NCBI RefSeq assembly: GCF_034555935.1
Contig: NZ_JAYDCJ010000001.1
Coordinates: 310,001-374,000, forward strand
Length of the DNA: 64,000 bases
Source: Marinobacter qingdaonensis
Lineage (GTDB): Bacteria; Pseudomonadota; Gammaproteobacteria; Pseudomonadales; Oleiphilaceae
Direction of reading: 5' to 3'
The position numbers and the translations under genes were made by a program. The notes beneath the pieces were generated by a model. The model was not told the DNA's origin and ran no database searches. It saw nothing but the letters and a program-made list of their open reading frames with translations. Positions 14,963 through 23,971 of the stretch are shown one piece after another. Position 1 is the first letter of the stretch, and each line of letters starts with the position of its first letter.

Positions 14963-15742
14963 TTAGCGGTTCTTCCACTCCGGGGCGCGCTTTTCCAGGA
15001 AGGCGTTCACGCCCTCTTTCTGGTCCTCGGTGGAGAACAGTTCCACGAACAGCTCCCGCTCCATGCGCCAGCCGTCGTCGTGGCTGCGGCCGTCCCGGGC
15101 GCTCATCACCAGGGACTTGCAGCGGGCGGTGGACGACGGGCTCTGCTTGCAGGCCATCTCCGCCAGCTCCAGGGCTTTCTCCAGGCTCTTGCCGGACGGC
15201 ACCACTTCTTCCACCAGGCCGATTTCCAGGGCCTTGTCCGCCTTCACGCGCTCACCACACAGGATCATGCGCTTGGCCCAGCCCTCGCCCACCAACCAGG
15301 GCAGGTTCTGGGTGCCACCGGCACAGGGCAGCAGGCCAACGCCCGCTTCCGGCAGCGCCATCTGGGCGTGCTCTTCGGCTATGCGGATGTCACAGGCCAT
15401 GGCGCATTCCAGGCCACCACCCATGGCGTAGCCGTTGACCGCGGCGATGGATACGCCCCGGAACTTGCTGAGCTCGGCAAAGGCTTCACCGAACAGTTGC
15501 GCCATCTGGTTGGCGCGGGCCTTGTCGCCGTCGGCGAAGGTTTTCAGGTCGGCACCGGCGGAGAAGAACTTCTCGCCCTGGCCGGTCACCACCAGCGCAA
15601 AGATGTTCCGGTCGGCGTTCAGCTCCCGGATGGTTTCCCGCAGCGCCGGCAGGGATTCCGCCGTCCAGGTGTTGGCCGGCGGGTTATTGATCGTCAGTAC
15701 CGCAATGTGTCCGCGCTTCTCGAGCTGAATCAGATCGCTCAT
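14963..15742 (-). CDS. Enoyl-CoA hydratase (valine pathway)
   Basis: A 259-residue crotonase-family enzyme. 'GEKFFSAGADLKTFADGD' forms the first oxyanion-hole strand, 'GYAMGGGLECAMACDIRIA' the second, and 'ALPEAGVGLLPCAGGTQNLP' contains the catalytic glutamate region. In this operon it would hydrate methacrylyl-CoA to 3-hydroxyisobutyryl-CoA. GGGAG is well placed before the ATG at 15742. The gene lies 36 bases after the acyl-CoA dehydrogenase stop. Confidence 0.92.
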   Translation of the reverse strand: MSDLIQLEKRGHIAVLTINNPPANTWTAESLPALRETIRELNADRNIFALVVTGQGEKFFSAGADLKTFADGDKARANQMAQLFGEAFAELSKFRGVSIAAVNGYAMGGGLECAMACDIRIAEEHAQMALPEAGVGLLPCAGGTQNLPWLVGEGWAKRMILCGERVKADKALEIGLVEEVVPSGKSLEKALELAEMACKQSPSSTARCKSLVMSARDGRSHDDGWRMERELFVELFSTEDQKEGVNAFLEKRAPEWKNR

Positions 15743-15778
15743 GGTTTGTCTCCCTTTCCTTGCGGTGTTCTTGATGAA

Positions 15779-16945
15779 TTATTGAATGGCCTCGGCCACG
15801 CCATCGTCGAGCAGACGGCGGGCAACGATCAGGCGCATGATTTCGTTCGTGCCTTCGAGAATCTGGTGCACCCGCAGGTCACGCAGATAACGCTCGATCG
15901 GATATTCCCGGATGTAGCCGTAGCCACCGTGCAATTGCAGGGCCTCGTTCACCACCTCGAAACAGGCGTCGGTGGCGAACCGCTTGGCCATGGCGCAATG
16001 CAGGGTTGCTTCCGGATCGCCACTGTCGAGCTTGAACGCGCCGAGCCGGACCATCTGCCGGGCCGCCACCAGGTTGGTGGCCATGTCGGCCAGCTTGAAC
16101 TGCAGGGCCTGGAACGCCGCCAGTGGCTTGCCGAACTGCTCGCGCTCGTGCATGTAGTTGCGGGCCCGGACCAGGGCTGCCTGGGCGCCGCCCAGGGAAC
16201 AGGTGGCGATGTTCAGCCGGCCGCCGTCCAGGCCCTTCATGGCGATGGCAAACCCGTCGCCCTCCTCGCCCACGCGGTTGGTGGCGGGAATGCGCACGTT
16301 CTCCAGGCTGATCATGCGGGTCGGCTGGCTGCGCCAGCCCATCTTCTCTTCGTTCTTGCCGTAGCTGATGCCGTCGGCATCGGCCGGGATCACGAACGTG
16401 GAAATGCCCTTGGAGCCGCTGTCCGGGGCACCGGTGCGGGCCATCAGCACGAGGATGTCGGTGCTGCCAGCACCGGAGATGAATACCTTGCTGCCGCTGA
16501 TCAGGTAGTCGTCGCCATCGCGCACGGCCTTGGTACGCAGGCTGGCGGCGTCGGAGCCGGCACCGGGTTCGGTCAGGCAGTATGACGCCAGCCACTCGCC
16601 GCTGGCGAGCTTGGGCACGATTTCCTGCTTCAGGTCGTCAGAGGCAAAGCTGGCGACCATCCAGGTGGCCATGTTGTGAATGGTGATGAAGGCGGCGGTG
16701 GACGGACAGGCCGCGGCCAGCTCCTCCACGATCACCGAGGTGTCGAGCCGGGACAGGCCCATGCCGCCCAGGGCTTCTGGTGTGTACATGCCCATGAAGC
16801 CCATTTCACCGGCTTCGCGCATGACATCCACGGGGAAAATATGCTCGTCGTCCCACTTGGCCGCGTGCGGTGCCATGGATTTTTCGGCAAACGCGCGCGC
16901 CGCTTCCCGGAACGCCAGCTGGTCTTCACTCAGGTTAAAGTCCAT
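15779..16945 (-). CDS. Acyl-CoA dehydrogenase (probable isobutyryl-CoA dehydrogenase)
   Basis: A 388-residue FAD-dependent acyl-CoA dehydrogenase. 'YCLTEPGAGSDAASLRTKA' and 'ISGSKVFISGAGSTDIL' are the FAD/substrate-binding signatures, and 'LQLHGGYGYIREYPIERY' followed by 'ILEGTNEIMR' holds the C-terminal flavin site and the region of the catalytic glutamate. Operon context (mmsA before it, methacrylyl-CoA hydratase after it) points to isobutyryl-CoA as substrate; this is inferred. The ATG at 16945 has GGAGTG upstream and is preferred over 16963. An intrinsic terminator lies between mmsA and this gene. Confidence 0.92.
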   Translation of the reverse strand: MDFNLSEDQLAFREAARAFAEKSMAPHAAKWDDEHIFPVDVMREAGEMGFMGMYTPEALGGMGLSRLDTSVIVEELAAACPSTAAFITIHNMATWMVASFASDDLKQEIVPKLASGEWLASYCLTEPGAGSDAASLRTKAVRDGDDYLISGSKVFISGAGSTDILVLMARTGAPDSGSKGISTFVIPADADGISYGKNEEKMGWRSQPTRMISLENVRIPATNRVGEEGDGFAIAMKGLDGGRLNIATCSLGGAQAALVRARNYMHEREQFGKPLAAFQALQFKLADMATNLVAARQMVRLGAFKLDSGDPEATLHCAMAKRFATDACFEVVNEALQLHGGYGYIREYPIERYLRDLRVHQILEGTNEIMRLIVARRLLDDGVAEAIQ

Positions 16946-16983
16946 CGAATCACTCCAGATCAAAGAGGCTTGGTGGCGGAAGG

Positions 16984-17015
16984 GAAAAAAGGGGGCCGGA
17001 AACAGGTTCCGGCCC
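16984..17015 (-). terminator. Strong intrinsic terminator between mmsA and the acyl-CoA dehydrogenase gene
   Basis: GGGCCGGAA (16993-17001) and TTCCGGCCC (17007-17015) form a perfect 9-bp stem with a five-base loop. On the minus strand a run of six T (16990-16985) follows almost at once. It lies in the 93-bp gap after mmsA, inside what is otherwise a continuous catabolic operon, so it should cap part of the mmsA transcription. Confidence 0.8.
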
Positions 17016-17038
17016 GATTTACCCCACCTTCAACACAC

Positions 17039-18529
17039 TCAACGCAACTGGATCGAGAAGTTCGCTTCGGTGCTGGCCTCGCTGGAGAACCAGCGTGAAG
17101 TGACGGTCTTGGTTTCGGTGTAGAAGCGTACCGCCTGCTTGCCGTAGGCGTGCTGGTCACCGTAGAACGAGCCCTTCCAGCCGGTGAAGGAGAAGAACGG
17201 CAGGGGTACCGGGATGGGGATGTTCACACCCACCTGACCCACGTCGATCTCGTGCTGGAAGCGACGGGCACAGCCACCGGAGGAGGTAAAGATGGAGGTA
17301 CCGTTGCCGTACGGGCTGTTGTTGATCAGCTCGATGGCCTCACCCAGGGTGTCGGTTTCCATGCAGGACAGCACCGGGCCGAAGATTTCCTCGTTGTAGA
17401 TGTCCATCTCGGTAGTCACACCGGAGAACAGGGTCGGGCCGACCCAGTTGCCGTCCGGCAGACCATCCACGGTGCAGCCGCGGCCGTCCAGCAGCAGGTT
17501 GGCACCCTGGGCTTCGCCGGTGGCGATCAGGGACTCGACACGGTCCTTGGCCTTGGCGCTGATGATCGGGCCGTAGCTGGCGCCGGAATCGTTCCAGGCA
17601 CCCGGGCGAACCTTGGCCATGGCTTCTTTCAGTTCCGGAATCCAGTTCTGGGCTTCGCCCACGAACACGGCCACGGAGATAGCCATGCAGCGCTGACCGG
17701 CGGCACCGACGGAGGCGCCCACCAGGGCATTGATCACCTGTTGCTTGTCGGCATCCGGCATGATGACCATGTGGTTCTTGGCGCCGGCGAAGCTCTGAAC
17801 ACGCTTCATGTTGCGGGTACCGGTCTCGTAGATGTAACGACCAACCGGTACGGAGCCGACGAAGGACACGGCGCGGATGGCCGGATCGGTCAGCAGTACG
17901 TCAACCTGCTCCTTGCCACCGTGGACCACCTGCAGCACGCCCTTGGGTGCGCCAGCTTGCTCGAACAGCTCGGCCAGACGCATCGGCGTCAGCGGGTCCT
18001 GCTCGGACGGCTTCAGGATGAAGGTGTTGCCGCAGGCGATGGCCATCGGGAACATCCACAGCGGAATCATGGCCGGGAAGTTGAACGGGGTAATACCGGC
18101 GCACACGCCCAGCGGCTGGATCCAGGAGTGGGTGTCCACTTCCCGGGCCACGTTTTCCACGGTTTCACCCATCATCAGGGAGGCCACGTTGGCGGCGTGC
18201 TCAACCACCTCGATACCACGCCAAACGTCACCCTTGGCGTCTTCGAAGGTCTTGCCGGTTTCTTCCGACAGGATTTCGGCGATCTCGTCGTGGTGCTCTT
18301 TCAGCAGGGCCTGGTAACGCATCATGACCCGGGCGCGCTCGGACACCGGCGTTTCTTTCCAGGACTTGAACACTTCCCCGGCGTTCTGGATGGCTTTTTC
18401 CATCTCCGACGGCGTGGTACACGGCGCCTTGGCGATCACTTCGTTGGTGGCCGGGTTGGTTACTTCAATCCATTCCTGAGTCTGGCTTTCAACAAACTCA
18501 CCGGCGAGGTACAGAGGTACATTCTTCAT
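17039..18529 (-). CDS. mmsA: Methylmalonate-semialdehyde dehydrogenase (CoA-acylating)
   Basis: A 496-residue aldehyde dehydrogenase of the MmsA type, which converts methylmalonate semialdehyde (and malonate semialdehyde) with CoA and NAD+ to propionyl-CoA (acetyl-CoA) and CO2. Visible are '[20 protein letters not shown]' near residue 140, '[17 protein letters not shown]' in the NAD fold, the catalytic cysteine in '[17 protein letters not shown]', and '[16 protein letters not shown]'. It is the promoter-proximal gene of the valine operon, divergent from an AraC-type regulator (163 bp between the preferred starts), as in the Pseudomonas mms locus. Confidence 0.95.
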   Translation of the reverse strand: MKNVPLYLAGEFVESQTQEWIEVTNPATNEVIAKAPCTTPSEMEKAIQNAGEVFKSWKETPVSERARVMMRYQALLKEHHDEIAEILSEETGKTFEDAKGDVWRGIEVVEHAANVASLMMGETVENVAREVDTHSWIQPLGVCAGITPFNFPAMIPLWMFPMAIACGNTFILKPSEQDPLTPMRLAELFEQAGAPKGVLQVVHGGKEQVDVLLTDPAIRAVSFVGSVPVGRYIYETGTRNMKRVQSFAGAKNHMVIMPDADKQQVINALVGASVGAAGQRCMAISVAVFVGEAQNWIPELKEAMAKVRPGAWNDSGASYGPIISAKAKDRVESLIATGEAQGANLLLDGRGCTVDGLPDGNWVGPTLFSGVTTEMDIYNEEIFGPVLSCMETDTLGEAIELINNSPYGNGTSIFTSSGGCARRFQHEIDVGQVGVNIPIPVPLPFFSFTGWKGSFYGDQHAYGKQAVRFYTETKTVTSRWFSSEASTEANFSIQLR

Positions 18530-18692
18530 AGCAATAATCCCTGTTTGTTTTTATGAGGGAAGCAAGCCGAAACCCGAGAGGCTTCGACCACGATTGAAAA
18601 AAGACTAGCACGGGGTTTGGCCCAGGGTGATTGACTAAATTTCGCTCTTGATGGACTATCTTTCGGAAACCAACAAAACATCGCCCCGAATC
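18530..18692 (+). promoter_or_regulatory. Divergent control region between mmsA and the AraC-type regulator
   Basis: This AT-richer spacer must contain promoters for both genes. A TTGACT element at 18631-18636 with a weak GACTAT 17 bases later (18654-18659) could serve the regulator. If so, transcription would begin after the ATG at 18651, which favours the downstream ATG at 18693 as its start. No palindromic operator stood out by eye. Confidence 0.35.
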
Positions 18693-19568
18693 ATGACCCA
18701 GACCTCGCAATGGCCGGTGCCCGAGGACAGCGTCCGCTATGTGGTGCCGGCGCCAATCATCCGCCTGCTGGCCAGCCATCCGCTGACCCGGGACCTGTAT
18801 CCCCTCGCCTTCGGCCATTATCGCCGGGCCGCAGGCCATCACATGCACCGGGAACACCACAGCGACTATCTTTTGATCTACTGCACCGAGGGCAAGGCCT
18901 TTCTCAATGTGCTGGGTGAACCGCACACGGTGGAAGCCGGCGACCTGCTCCTGCTGCCCGCCGGCGCGCACCATCGCTACACCTCCGACCCGGACAATCC
19001 ATGGACAATCCACTGGGTGCACTACACCGGCCCCGTGGCGGAGGAATTCCGGAACTACATGGGGTTCTCCGGCACCACCCGCGTCCGCCACCTGGGCCGC
19101 CAGCCCCGGCTGCTGGTGGACTTCAACGGCCTGCTCTCGGTGCGCCAGACCGGCTTCCGGGCGCGCGGGCTGATCCACGCCGCCAACCGGCTGCGCCAGC
19201 TGATGGCGGCCATTCCCCTGACCGCCGACGAGACCAGCCACGAACACAAGGCCGAACTGGACACCATCCACAACTTCATGCGCGAGCATCTGGATGAGCG
19301 CATTTCCCTGGATCAGCTCGCGGACCTGGCGGGCCTGTCGCCCGCCCACTTCGCGACCCGCTACCGGGAGCAGACCGGCACCTCGCCGATCCAGCATTTC
19401 CTGCACCTGAAGGTGGAACGCGCCTGCCAGATGCTGGACACCACGGACCTCAGCTTCGCGGACATCAGCCGGCGCATGGGCTACGACGACGCCTACTACT
19501 TTTCCCGCTTATTCAAGAAGGTCATGGGTCAGTCTCCCCGAGACTACCGGCACACGGCGCGGCACTGA
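18693..19568 (+). CDS. AraC-family transcriptional regulator (MmsR-like)
   Basis: A 291-residue AraC/XylS-type activator. The N-terminal cupin-like sensor includes 'GHHMHREHHSDYLLIYCTEG' and 'VEAGDLLLLPAGAHHRYTSD'. The C-terminal pair of helix-turn-helix motifs is at about 190-290: 'ISLDQLADLAGLSPAHFATRYRE' and 'FADISRRMGYDDAYYFSRLFKK', followed by 'GQSPRDYR'. It faces the mmsA operon across a shared promoter region, so it probably activates that operon in response to valine or a breakdown product, like MmsR of Pseudomonas. The start is uncertain: ATG 18651 is also in frame and neither has a good ribosome-binding site. Confidence 0.9.
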   Translation: MTQTSQWPVPEDSVRYVVPAPIIRLLASHPLTRDLYPLAFGHYRRAAGHHMHREHHSDYLLIYCTEGKAFLNVLGEPHTVEAGDLLLLPAGAHHRYTSDPDNPWTIHWVHYTGPVAEEFRNYMGFSGTTRVRHLGRQPRLLVDFNGLLSVRQTGFRARGLIHAANRLRQLMAAIPLTADETSHEHKAELDTIHNFMREHLDERISLDQLADLAGLSPAHFATRYREQTGTSPIQHFLHLKVERACQMLDTTDLSFADISRRMGYDDAYYFSRLFKKVMGQSPRDYRHTARH

Positions 19569-19695
19569 GGGCCGCGGGAACTGCCCTTTCGGGCCAGAGT
19601 GACACCTGTCCACGAATGCGACTTTTGTTGGCCACTGCGAACCGCTACCCTTGGGCGACATAACGCATAACAAGAGCCACCAACAAGAGCACCCC

Positions 19696-20124
19696 ATGGC
19701 GATGTATACCATTGAAATCAATGAGACATTTGACGTGCCCCGGGATCGGGTCTTCGCCCTGTTCGCCGACCATCACCGCTTCGGCAAGCTGATCGGTGCG
19801 CCGGTCAAACGCATCAAGGACAGCGACCAGGCCGACCCCAACGGCATTGGCTCGGTTCGCAAGATCGGCATCGGCCCGATCGGCCTGGAGGAGACGGTGC
19901 TCAATTTCGAGCCGGATTCACTGATCGAATACGCGATCACCAGCCTGAGCCCCATCCGCAATCACATGGGTCGCATCCGGTTCGAGGAGACTGCGGACGG
20001 CCTGACCCGCATCAATTACACCATCACGTTTGACGATATCGTGCCGTTCACCGGCAAGGTGGTCAGCACCGCGCTGGAACAGGGCCTTCGCCGGGGCATC
20101 AAGCGGGTGCCGCGCCTGGCCTGA
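19696..20124 (+). CDS. SRPBCC family protein
   Basis: A 142-residue START/Bet v1-like (SRPBCC) protein. It opens with the family pattern 'YTIEINETFDVPRDRVFALFADHHRFGKLIG', continues with 'GSVRKIGIGPIGLEETVLNFEP' and 'YAITSLSPIRNHMGRIRFEE', and ends in the long C-terminal helix 'VSTALEQGLRRGIKRVPRLA'. These proteins have a hydrophobic ligand cavity; the ligand is not predictable. The ATG at 19696 is preferred over 19651. Upstream, AACCGCTACCCTTGG (19640-19654) is shared with the region before the ABC exporter at 62275 and may be part of a promoter. Confidence 0.82.
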   Translation: MAMYTIEINETFDVPRDRVFALFADHHRFGKLIGAPVKRIKDSDQADPNGIGSVRKIGIGPIGLEETVLNFEPDSLIEYAITSLSPIRNHMGRIRFEETADGLTRINYTITFDDIVPFTGKVVSTALEQGLRRGIKRVPRLA

Positions 20125-20163
20125 AGTAGTTGAAGATGGGTGAGGAGTGACGTTCTAGAGATT

Positions 20164-20197
20164 GATCAAAAAGGAACGGCCCCGGACGGCTGTTCCT
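20164..20197 (-). terminator. Intrinsic terminator for the Met-rich gene at 20216
   Basis: AGGAACGGCC (20172-20181) pairs with GGCTGTTCCT (20188-20197) with one mismatched position. On the minus strand the stem is followed directly by a TTTTT run (to about 20167). It lies about 20 bases after the stop at 20216. It may also serve the plus-strand SRPBCC gene, but the T-tract favours the minus direction. Confidence 0.65.
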
Positions 20198-20215
20198 CCA
20201 CTGCCCGGCTGTGAC

Positions 20216-20563
20216 TCAGTAATTGCTCTCCACCTCGCCACGGTGGCCCTTGCGGTGGGTCTTCATTCCTTTTTCCGCTTCCATGTTCATTTCGTCCATA
20301 TGCTTCTCGTCCGGGTGGCCAGCCGCGGTCGGGGGCATATTTTCGATGTCGTCGACGGAATTAATTCCGCCTCGCTCCATCATCTTCTGACGATTCTCAT
20401 TGACCGCACCGTCGCCCCGCATGGTCTTGCCCATGCGCCGGTCTTCCTCGTCGTCCATCATCTTCTGTTGCTGGTCTTGCCGGTCTTCCCACTCGTCGGC
20501 GAGCGCCGAACCGAGCGGCAGCAGCAGAGCCAGAGTCATCGAACCAATAACAAGCTTTTTCAT
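20216..20563 (-). CDS. Met-rich secreted protein, member 1 of a tandem pair
   Basis: A 115-residue protein with a clear signal peptide (MKKLVIGSMTLALLLPLGSALA, cut near residue 22). The mature part is highly charged and methionine-rich (about a dozen Met), with clusters such as KMMDDEED and KMMERGG. Near the C-terminus 'IENMPPTAAGHPDEKHMDEM' (about 73-92) matches a segment in the neighbouring protein at 20850-21149. The tail has HRKGHRG. No cysteine and no known domain is seen. Metal binding in the periplasm is a plausible but untested idea. The ATG at 20563 has GAGGGAGGG upstream, which rejects the longer reading from 20611. Confidence 0.75.
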   Translation of the reverse strand: MKKLVIGSMTLALLLPLGSALADEWEDRQDQQQKMMDDEEDRRMGKTMRGDGAVNENRQKMMERGGINSVDDIENMPPTAAGHPDEKHMDEMNMEAEKGMKTHRKGHRGEVESNY

Positions 20564-20849
20564 GGAGTTACCCTCCCTCTGACGGCCGCCTATCCCCGGC
20601 CTCGGGAACAACTCTCAACGGGCTGACACTGCGCAAAAATCATTCACCCCACGTCTCAAGGATACTCTCCGGGTCCTGCCAAAAAAGGGCTGAAAGGTTA
20701 AACCTCGGCATCCTTACAACAATTTCATCTGTGGCTTTGGGCGGGGGCTGCGGGACAACTGGTGCGGGGAAGGTACAGGCAGGGTTGAGCGATACAGCGG
20801 CGGACGGTTGGACGTCTGCCGCTGTGGCGACCAGTCGGTACGCTGAATC

Positions 20850-21149
20850 CTACTCTTCCTCTTCCAGTGTCATTGGATCTGTCTCATCAGGCATGCTTGA
20901 GTCGTCTTGCATCTGATCGTCCATGCCCTCTTCCTCGGGCTGGCCGGCTGAGGTGGGCGGCAACTCTTCGAGGTTGGTACCCTCATGCATACCGCTTTCC
21001 ATCCCTTGTTCCTTATGCTCCTTCATTTCCATCCCTGCGCCATCTTTCTCCATTTCCATGCCTTCGTCATGGCCGTGGCTGGCGCCGTAGGCGGGTGCGA
21101 AAGACAGTGCGAGGACGAGAGAGGCCGAAGAAATCAGTAAGCGTTTCAT
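20850..21149 (-). CDS. Met-rich secreted protein, member 2 of a tandem pair
   Basis: A 99-residue protein with a signal peptide ending near ALSFAPAYGA (residue 22-23). The mature part is built of Met, Glu, Asp, His and Gly (GHDEGMEMEKDG, GMEMKEHKEQGM), with very few hydrophobic residues. 'LEELPPTSAGQPEEEGMDDQM' (about 60-80) parallels the motif in the neighbour at 20216-20563, so the two are probably divergent paralogues on the same strand about 290 bp apart. Function unknown; an unstructured periplasmic metal buffer or chaperone is one possibility. GGGGG precedes the ATG at 21149, and the upstream reading to 21224 has no support. Confidence 0.72.
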   Translation of the reverse strand: MKRLLISSASLVLALSFAPAYGASHGHDEGMEMEKDGAGMEMKEHKEQGMESGMHEGTNLEELPPTSAGQPEEEGMDDQMQDDSSMPDETDPMTLEEEE

Positions 21150-21357
21150 CTTGAATCCCCCTTGGCCAACGGGCCTTCTGGGTTTCGTGGATAAAACAGG
21201 CTGAAAACAGGACCACCTGTTCATTTAGTTCAGCATTTCCCCTAAAAACGTCAAGTCGGTGACTCCGTCGGATTTGCCAAGCCATTAATCAAACCTGTCC
21301 CGCACCGCCAATGTTGAGTAAAATCCACCGTTTTCAGCAAAACAAGAGGCAGCGAAG

Positions 21358-22089
21358 ATGGGCAGAGCCTACCAGAATCGCAAGGAATCCATGGCCAAGA
21401 CGGCCGCGGCAAAAACCAAGGTGTACAGCAAATACGGTCGTGAGATTTACATGGCCGCAAAATCCGGCGGTACCGACCCGGACGGCAACCTGTCCCTGCG
21501 CGGCCTGATTGATCGTGCCAAGAAGGACCAGGTTCCGAGCCACGTCATCGAAAAGGCCATCGACAAAGCCAAGGGCGGCGCGGGCGAGGACTACTCCCCG
21601 GCCCGTTACGAAGGCTATGGTCCCGGCAACTGCATGGTCATCGTCGACTGTCTGACCGATAACCCGAACCGCACCTTCGGCGATGTCCGCCTGGCCTTCA
21701 CCAAGACCAAGTGCAAGATCGGCACCCCGGGCGCCGTGGCACACATGTTCGATCACTGCGCCATCTTTGCCTTCAAGGGCGAGGACGAGGAGGCCGTGCT
21801 TGAGGCGCTGATGGAAGCGGATGTCGACGTGACCGACATTGAGAACGAAGACGGCCTGATCACCGTGTTCACCCCGAACACCGAGTACGCCAAGACCCGC
21901 CAGGCCCTGGCTGACGCCTTCCCGGACATCGATTTCGAAACCGACGAAATCCAGTTCCTGCCCAAGACCACCACCCCGGTGGAAGGCGATGACGTACCGA
22001 TGTTCGAGAAGTTCCTGGACATGCTGAACGACCTGGACGACGTCCAGAACGTGTTCCACAACGCCGAAGTCGCCGAGCACTCCGAGTAA
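21358..22089 (+). CDS. YebC/PmpR family protein (YeeN-like branch)
   Basis: A 243-residue member of the YebC family, long annotated as DNA-binding regulators; recent work on relatives links them to relief of ribosome stalling at proline stretches. The N-terminal '[31 protein letters not shown]' differs from canonical YebC ('AGHSKW...') and resembles the YeeN branch. Further marks are '[16 protein letters not shown]', '[23 protein letters not shown]' and '[13 protein letters not shown]'. The ATG at 21358 has GAGG about ten bases upstream. A GATase gene follows 26 bp later. Confidence 0.9.
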   Translation: MGRAYQNRKESMAKTAAAKTKVYSKYGREIYMAAKSGGTDPDGNLSLRGLIDRAKKDQVPSHVIEKAIDKAKGGAGEDYSPARYEGYGPGNCMVIVDCLTDNPNRTFGDVRLAFTKTKCKIGTPGAVAHMFDHCAIFAFKGEDEEAVLEALMEADVDVTDIENEDGLITVFTPNTEYAKTRQALADAFPDIDFETDEIQFLPKTTTPVEGDDVPMFEKFLDMLNDLDDVQNVFHNAEVAEHSE

Positions 22090-22115
22090 CCCCAACGCCC
22101 GAGCAGGAGCCTGAT

Positions 22116-22856
22116 ATGAGCGAGCCACGCAGCCCACAGCCCAGGGTTGTCATCCTGAAGACCGGAACCACCTACCCGACCATTCGGGAGCAGGCCGGGG
22201 ATTTTGAGGACTGGTTCGTTCGGGGGCTGTCGTCGGCGCTGTCGCTGACCGTGGTGAATGTCGAGCAAGGCGAGAACCCGGGCCAGCCCTCCGACTGGGA
22301 CGGCATCGTGGTGACGGGCTCCCCGGCCATGGTGAGCGAACGCGCCGCCTGGAGTGAGGCCACCGCCGCCTGGCTGGCCCTGGCGGTGGACGAATCGGTA
22401 CCGGTATTCGGGGTCTGCTACGGTCACCAGCTGCTGGCCCATGCCCTCGGTGGCCAGGTTGGCTACCACCCGGATGGCCGGGAAACCGGCACCCGGACCG
22501 TGACCTTACGGCCCGACGCCAAGGCCGACCCGCTGTTCCGGGAGTTGCCGGCCAGCTTCCCGGCCCAGCTGACCCACAAGCAGTCCGTTCTCCGGCTGCC
22601 TGAGGGTGCGGTGCTGTTGGGCCACAGTGATTTCGAGCCGCACCAGGCCTTCCGCTTTGGTGACTGTGCCTGGGGCGTGCAGTTTCACCCGGAATTCAGC
22701 GACGCGGTCATGACCGCTTACCTGCGGGTGCAGGCTCCGGAGCTGACCGATGAAAACCTGGACCCCGAGGCCCTGCTGGCCGCCGTGGAACCGGCACCGG
22801 CGGCCTCGAGCCTGCTCCAGCGATTCTCCGAGCTGGTATTGAATCGGCGGGGTTAG
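22116..22856 (+). CDS. Class I glutamine amidotransferase (GMP synthase-like)
   Basis: A 246-residue stand-alone GATase1 domain. The nucleophile elbow 'VFGVCYGHQLLAHALGG' carries the catalytic cysteine (about residue 103), and 'WGVQFHPEFSDAV' carries the catalytic His-Glu pair. The N-terminal 'VVILKTGTTYPTIREQAGDFEDWF' and 'DGIVVTGSPAMVSE' are usual for this subgroup. Such free amidotransferases hydrolyse gamma-glutamyl substrates or assist an unknown synthase. AGGAG precedes the ATG. Its 3' end overlaps the convergent FHA gene by 4 bp. Confidence 0.88.
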   Translation: MSEPRSPQPRVVILKTGTTYPTIREQAGDFEDWFVRGLSSALSLTVVNVEQGENPGQPSDWDGIVVTGSPAMVSERAAWSEATAAWLALAVDESVPVFGVCYGHQLLAHALGGQVGYHPDGRETGTRTVTLRPDAKADPLFRELPASFPAQLTHKQSVLRLPEGAVLLGHSDFEPHQAFRFGDCAWGVQFHPEFSDAVMTAYLRVQAPELTDENLDPEALLAAVEPAPAASSLLQRFSELVLNRRG

Positions 22857-23203
22857 TCGAGGATGTACGCGGTTTTCTCCAGCGCGTTTTCGTCCTCATC
22901 CACAAACCGGAATTCGTTCCAGCCCACCCGCACCACATCGTTGCTGTTCAGCCGCTGCCGGCTTTCCACCCGGATGTCGTTCACAAAGGTGCCGTTGGTG
23001 CTGTCGCTGTCGGTGATGTAGAAGTCCACCGTTCCCTCGAGGTAAACGTTGGGGACCGCTTCTATCACCGCGTGATGACCGCTCACGGAAATCTCGTCAA
23101 TCCGGATGTCGTTATCGGCGCGCCGGCCGATGCGGGTTTGCGCTGGCTGCAGCTCAAAGGTGTTGACCACCACGTTGTCGACCAGCTGTGAAAACGAAGC
23201 CAT
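22853..23203 (-). CDS. FHA domain protein
   Basis: A 116-residue protein that is essentially one forkhead-associated domain, a phosphothreonine-binding fold. 'TRIGRRADNDIRIDEISVSGHHAVI' and 'DSDSTNGTFVNDIRV' contain the conserved Gly-Arg, Ser-x-x-His and Asn-Gly residues of the binding loops. It is the last of three genes on the minus strand (kinase, phosphatase, FHA) with 15 bp between it and the phosphatase, so it is the probable reader of phosphorylation by the kinase. Confidence 0.9.
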   Translation of the reverse strand: MASFSQLVDNVVVNTFELQPAQTRIGRRADNDIRIDEISVSGHHAVIEAVPNVYLEGTVDFYITDSDSTNGTFVNDIRVESRQRLNSNDVVRVGWNEFRFVDEDENALEKTAYILD

Positions 23204-23218
23204 CTCAGGTTCCTCTGC

Positions 23219-23971
23219 TTAATTCAGGGTCAGTAAAACAACGGAGACATTGTCCGAGGCCAGGTTATCCAGGGCGGTCTCGATCATGGCCTCCACGGCA
23301 CTCTCGTTGCTGTCCTCGGCCGTCAGTACCCCTTCCCAGTCCGACTGCGCCACGGCATTGGTCAGCCCGTCCGAGCACAGCAGCAGCCGATCACCCGGCT
23401 GTAGCGGCTGGCACTGGTAGCTGACCTCCAGCGCCTCCATGGCGCCGACGGCGCGGGTCAGGACGTTGCGGAACGGCACATTGGCCGCATCCGCCTCGGT
23501 GATGCTGCCATCATCGAGCATGTTCTGGACCACGGTGTCGTCCCGGGTCAGGCAGTGGGCCTTGCCGGCCCGAATCAGGTAACACCGGGAATCGCCGACG
23601 TGGGCGATGTGCGCCTGATCACCGTCAAGCCAGGCCACCACCAGGGTGGTGCCCATCTTGTCGAGCCGGGCATCGGTAGCCCGCCGCTCCTGGATCCGCT
23701 CATTGGCCAGCGCAAACGCCGCCATCAGGCTTTCCTCGACGCTCAGCGCCGGCGTCGGGGTCTGAACACCGGACAGCCGGGGCACCAGGGCTTCCAGCAC
23801 CGCATCGGCGGCCATGCGGCTGGCGATCTCACCGCCCTGGTAACCACCCATGCCATCGGCCACCAGCAGCAGGCCGGCGCCGCCGTCGTCCCGCACCTCC
23901 CAGGCCACGACGTCCTGGTTGCGCTCGCGCACGGCACCGGTGTGACTGCGGCCAGCAATCTCCATACTCAT
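23219..23971 (-). CDS. PP2C-type serine/threonine protein phosphatase
   Basis: A 250-residue PPM/PP2C phosphatase. Metal-binding motifs are all present: 'RERNQDVVAWE', 'LLLVADGMGGYQGGEIAS' (Asp and Gly of the bimetal centre), 'AHIGDSR'-type 'AHVGDSRCYLIRAG', 'LLLCSDGLTNAV' and 'ASDNVSVVLLTL'. It would remove phosphate from proteins modified by the adjacent kinase. The gene overlaps the kinase stop by one base (TGATG), so the two are translationally coupled. The lack of membrane segments places it in the cytoplasm. Confidence 0.93.
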   Translation of the reverse strand: MSMEIAGRSHTGAVRERNQDVVAWEVRDDGGAGLLLVADGMGGYQGGEIASRMAADAVLEALVPRLSGVQTPTPALSVEESLMAAFALANERIQERRATDARLDKMGTTLVVAWLDGDQAHIAHVGDSRCYLIRAGKAHCLTRDDTVVQNMLDDGSITEADAANVPFRNVLTRAVGAMEALEVSYQCQPLQPGDRLLLCSDGLTNAVAQSDWEGVLTAEDSNESAVEAMIETALDNLASDNVSVVLLTLN

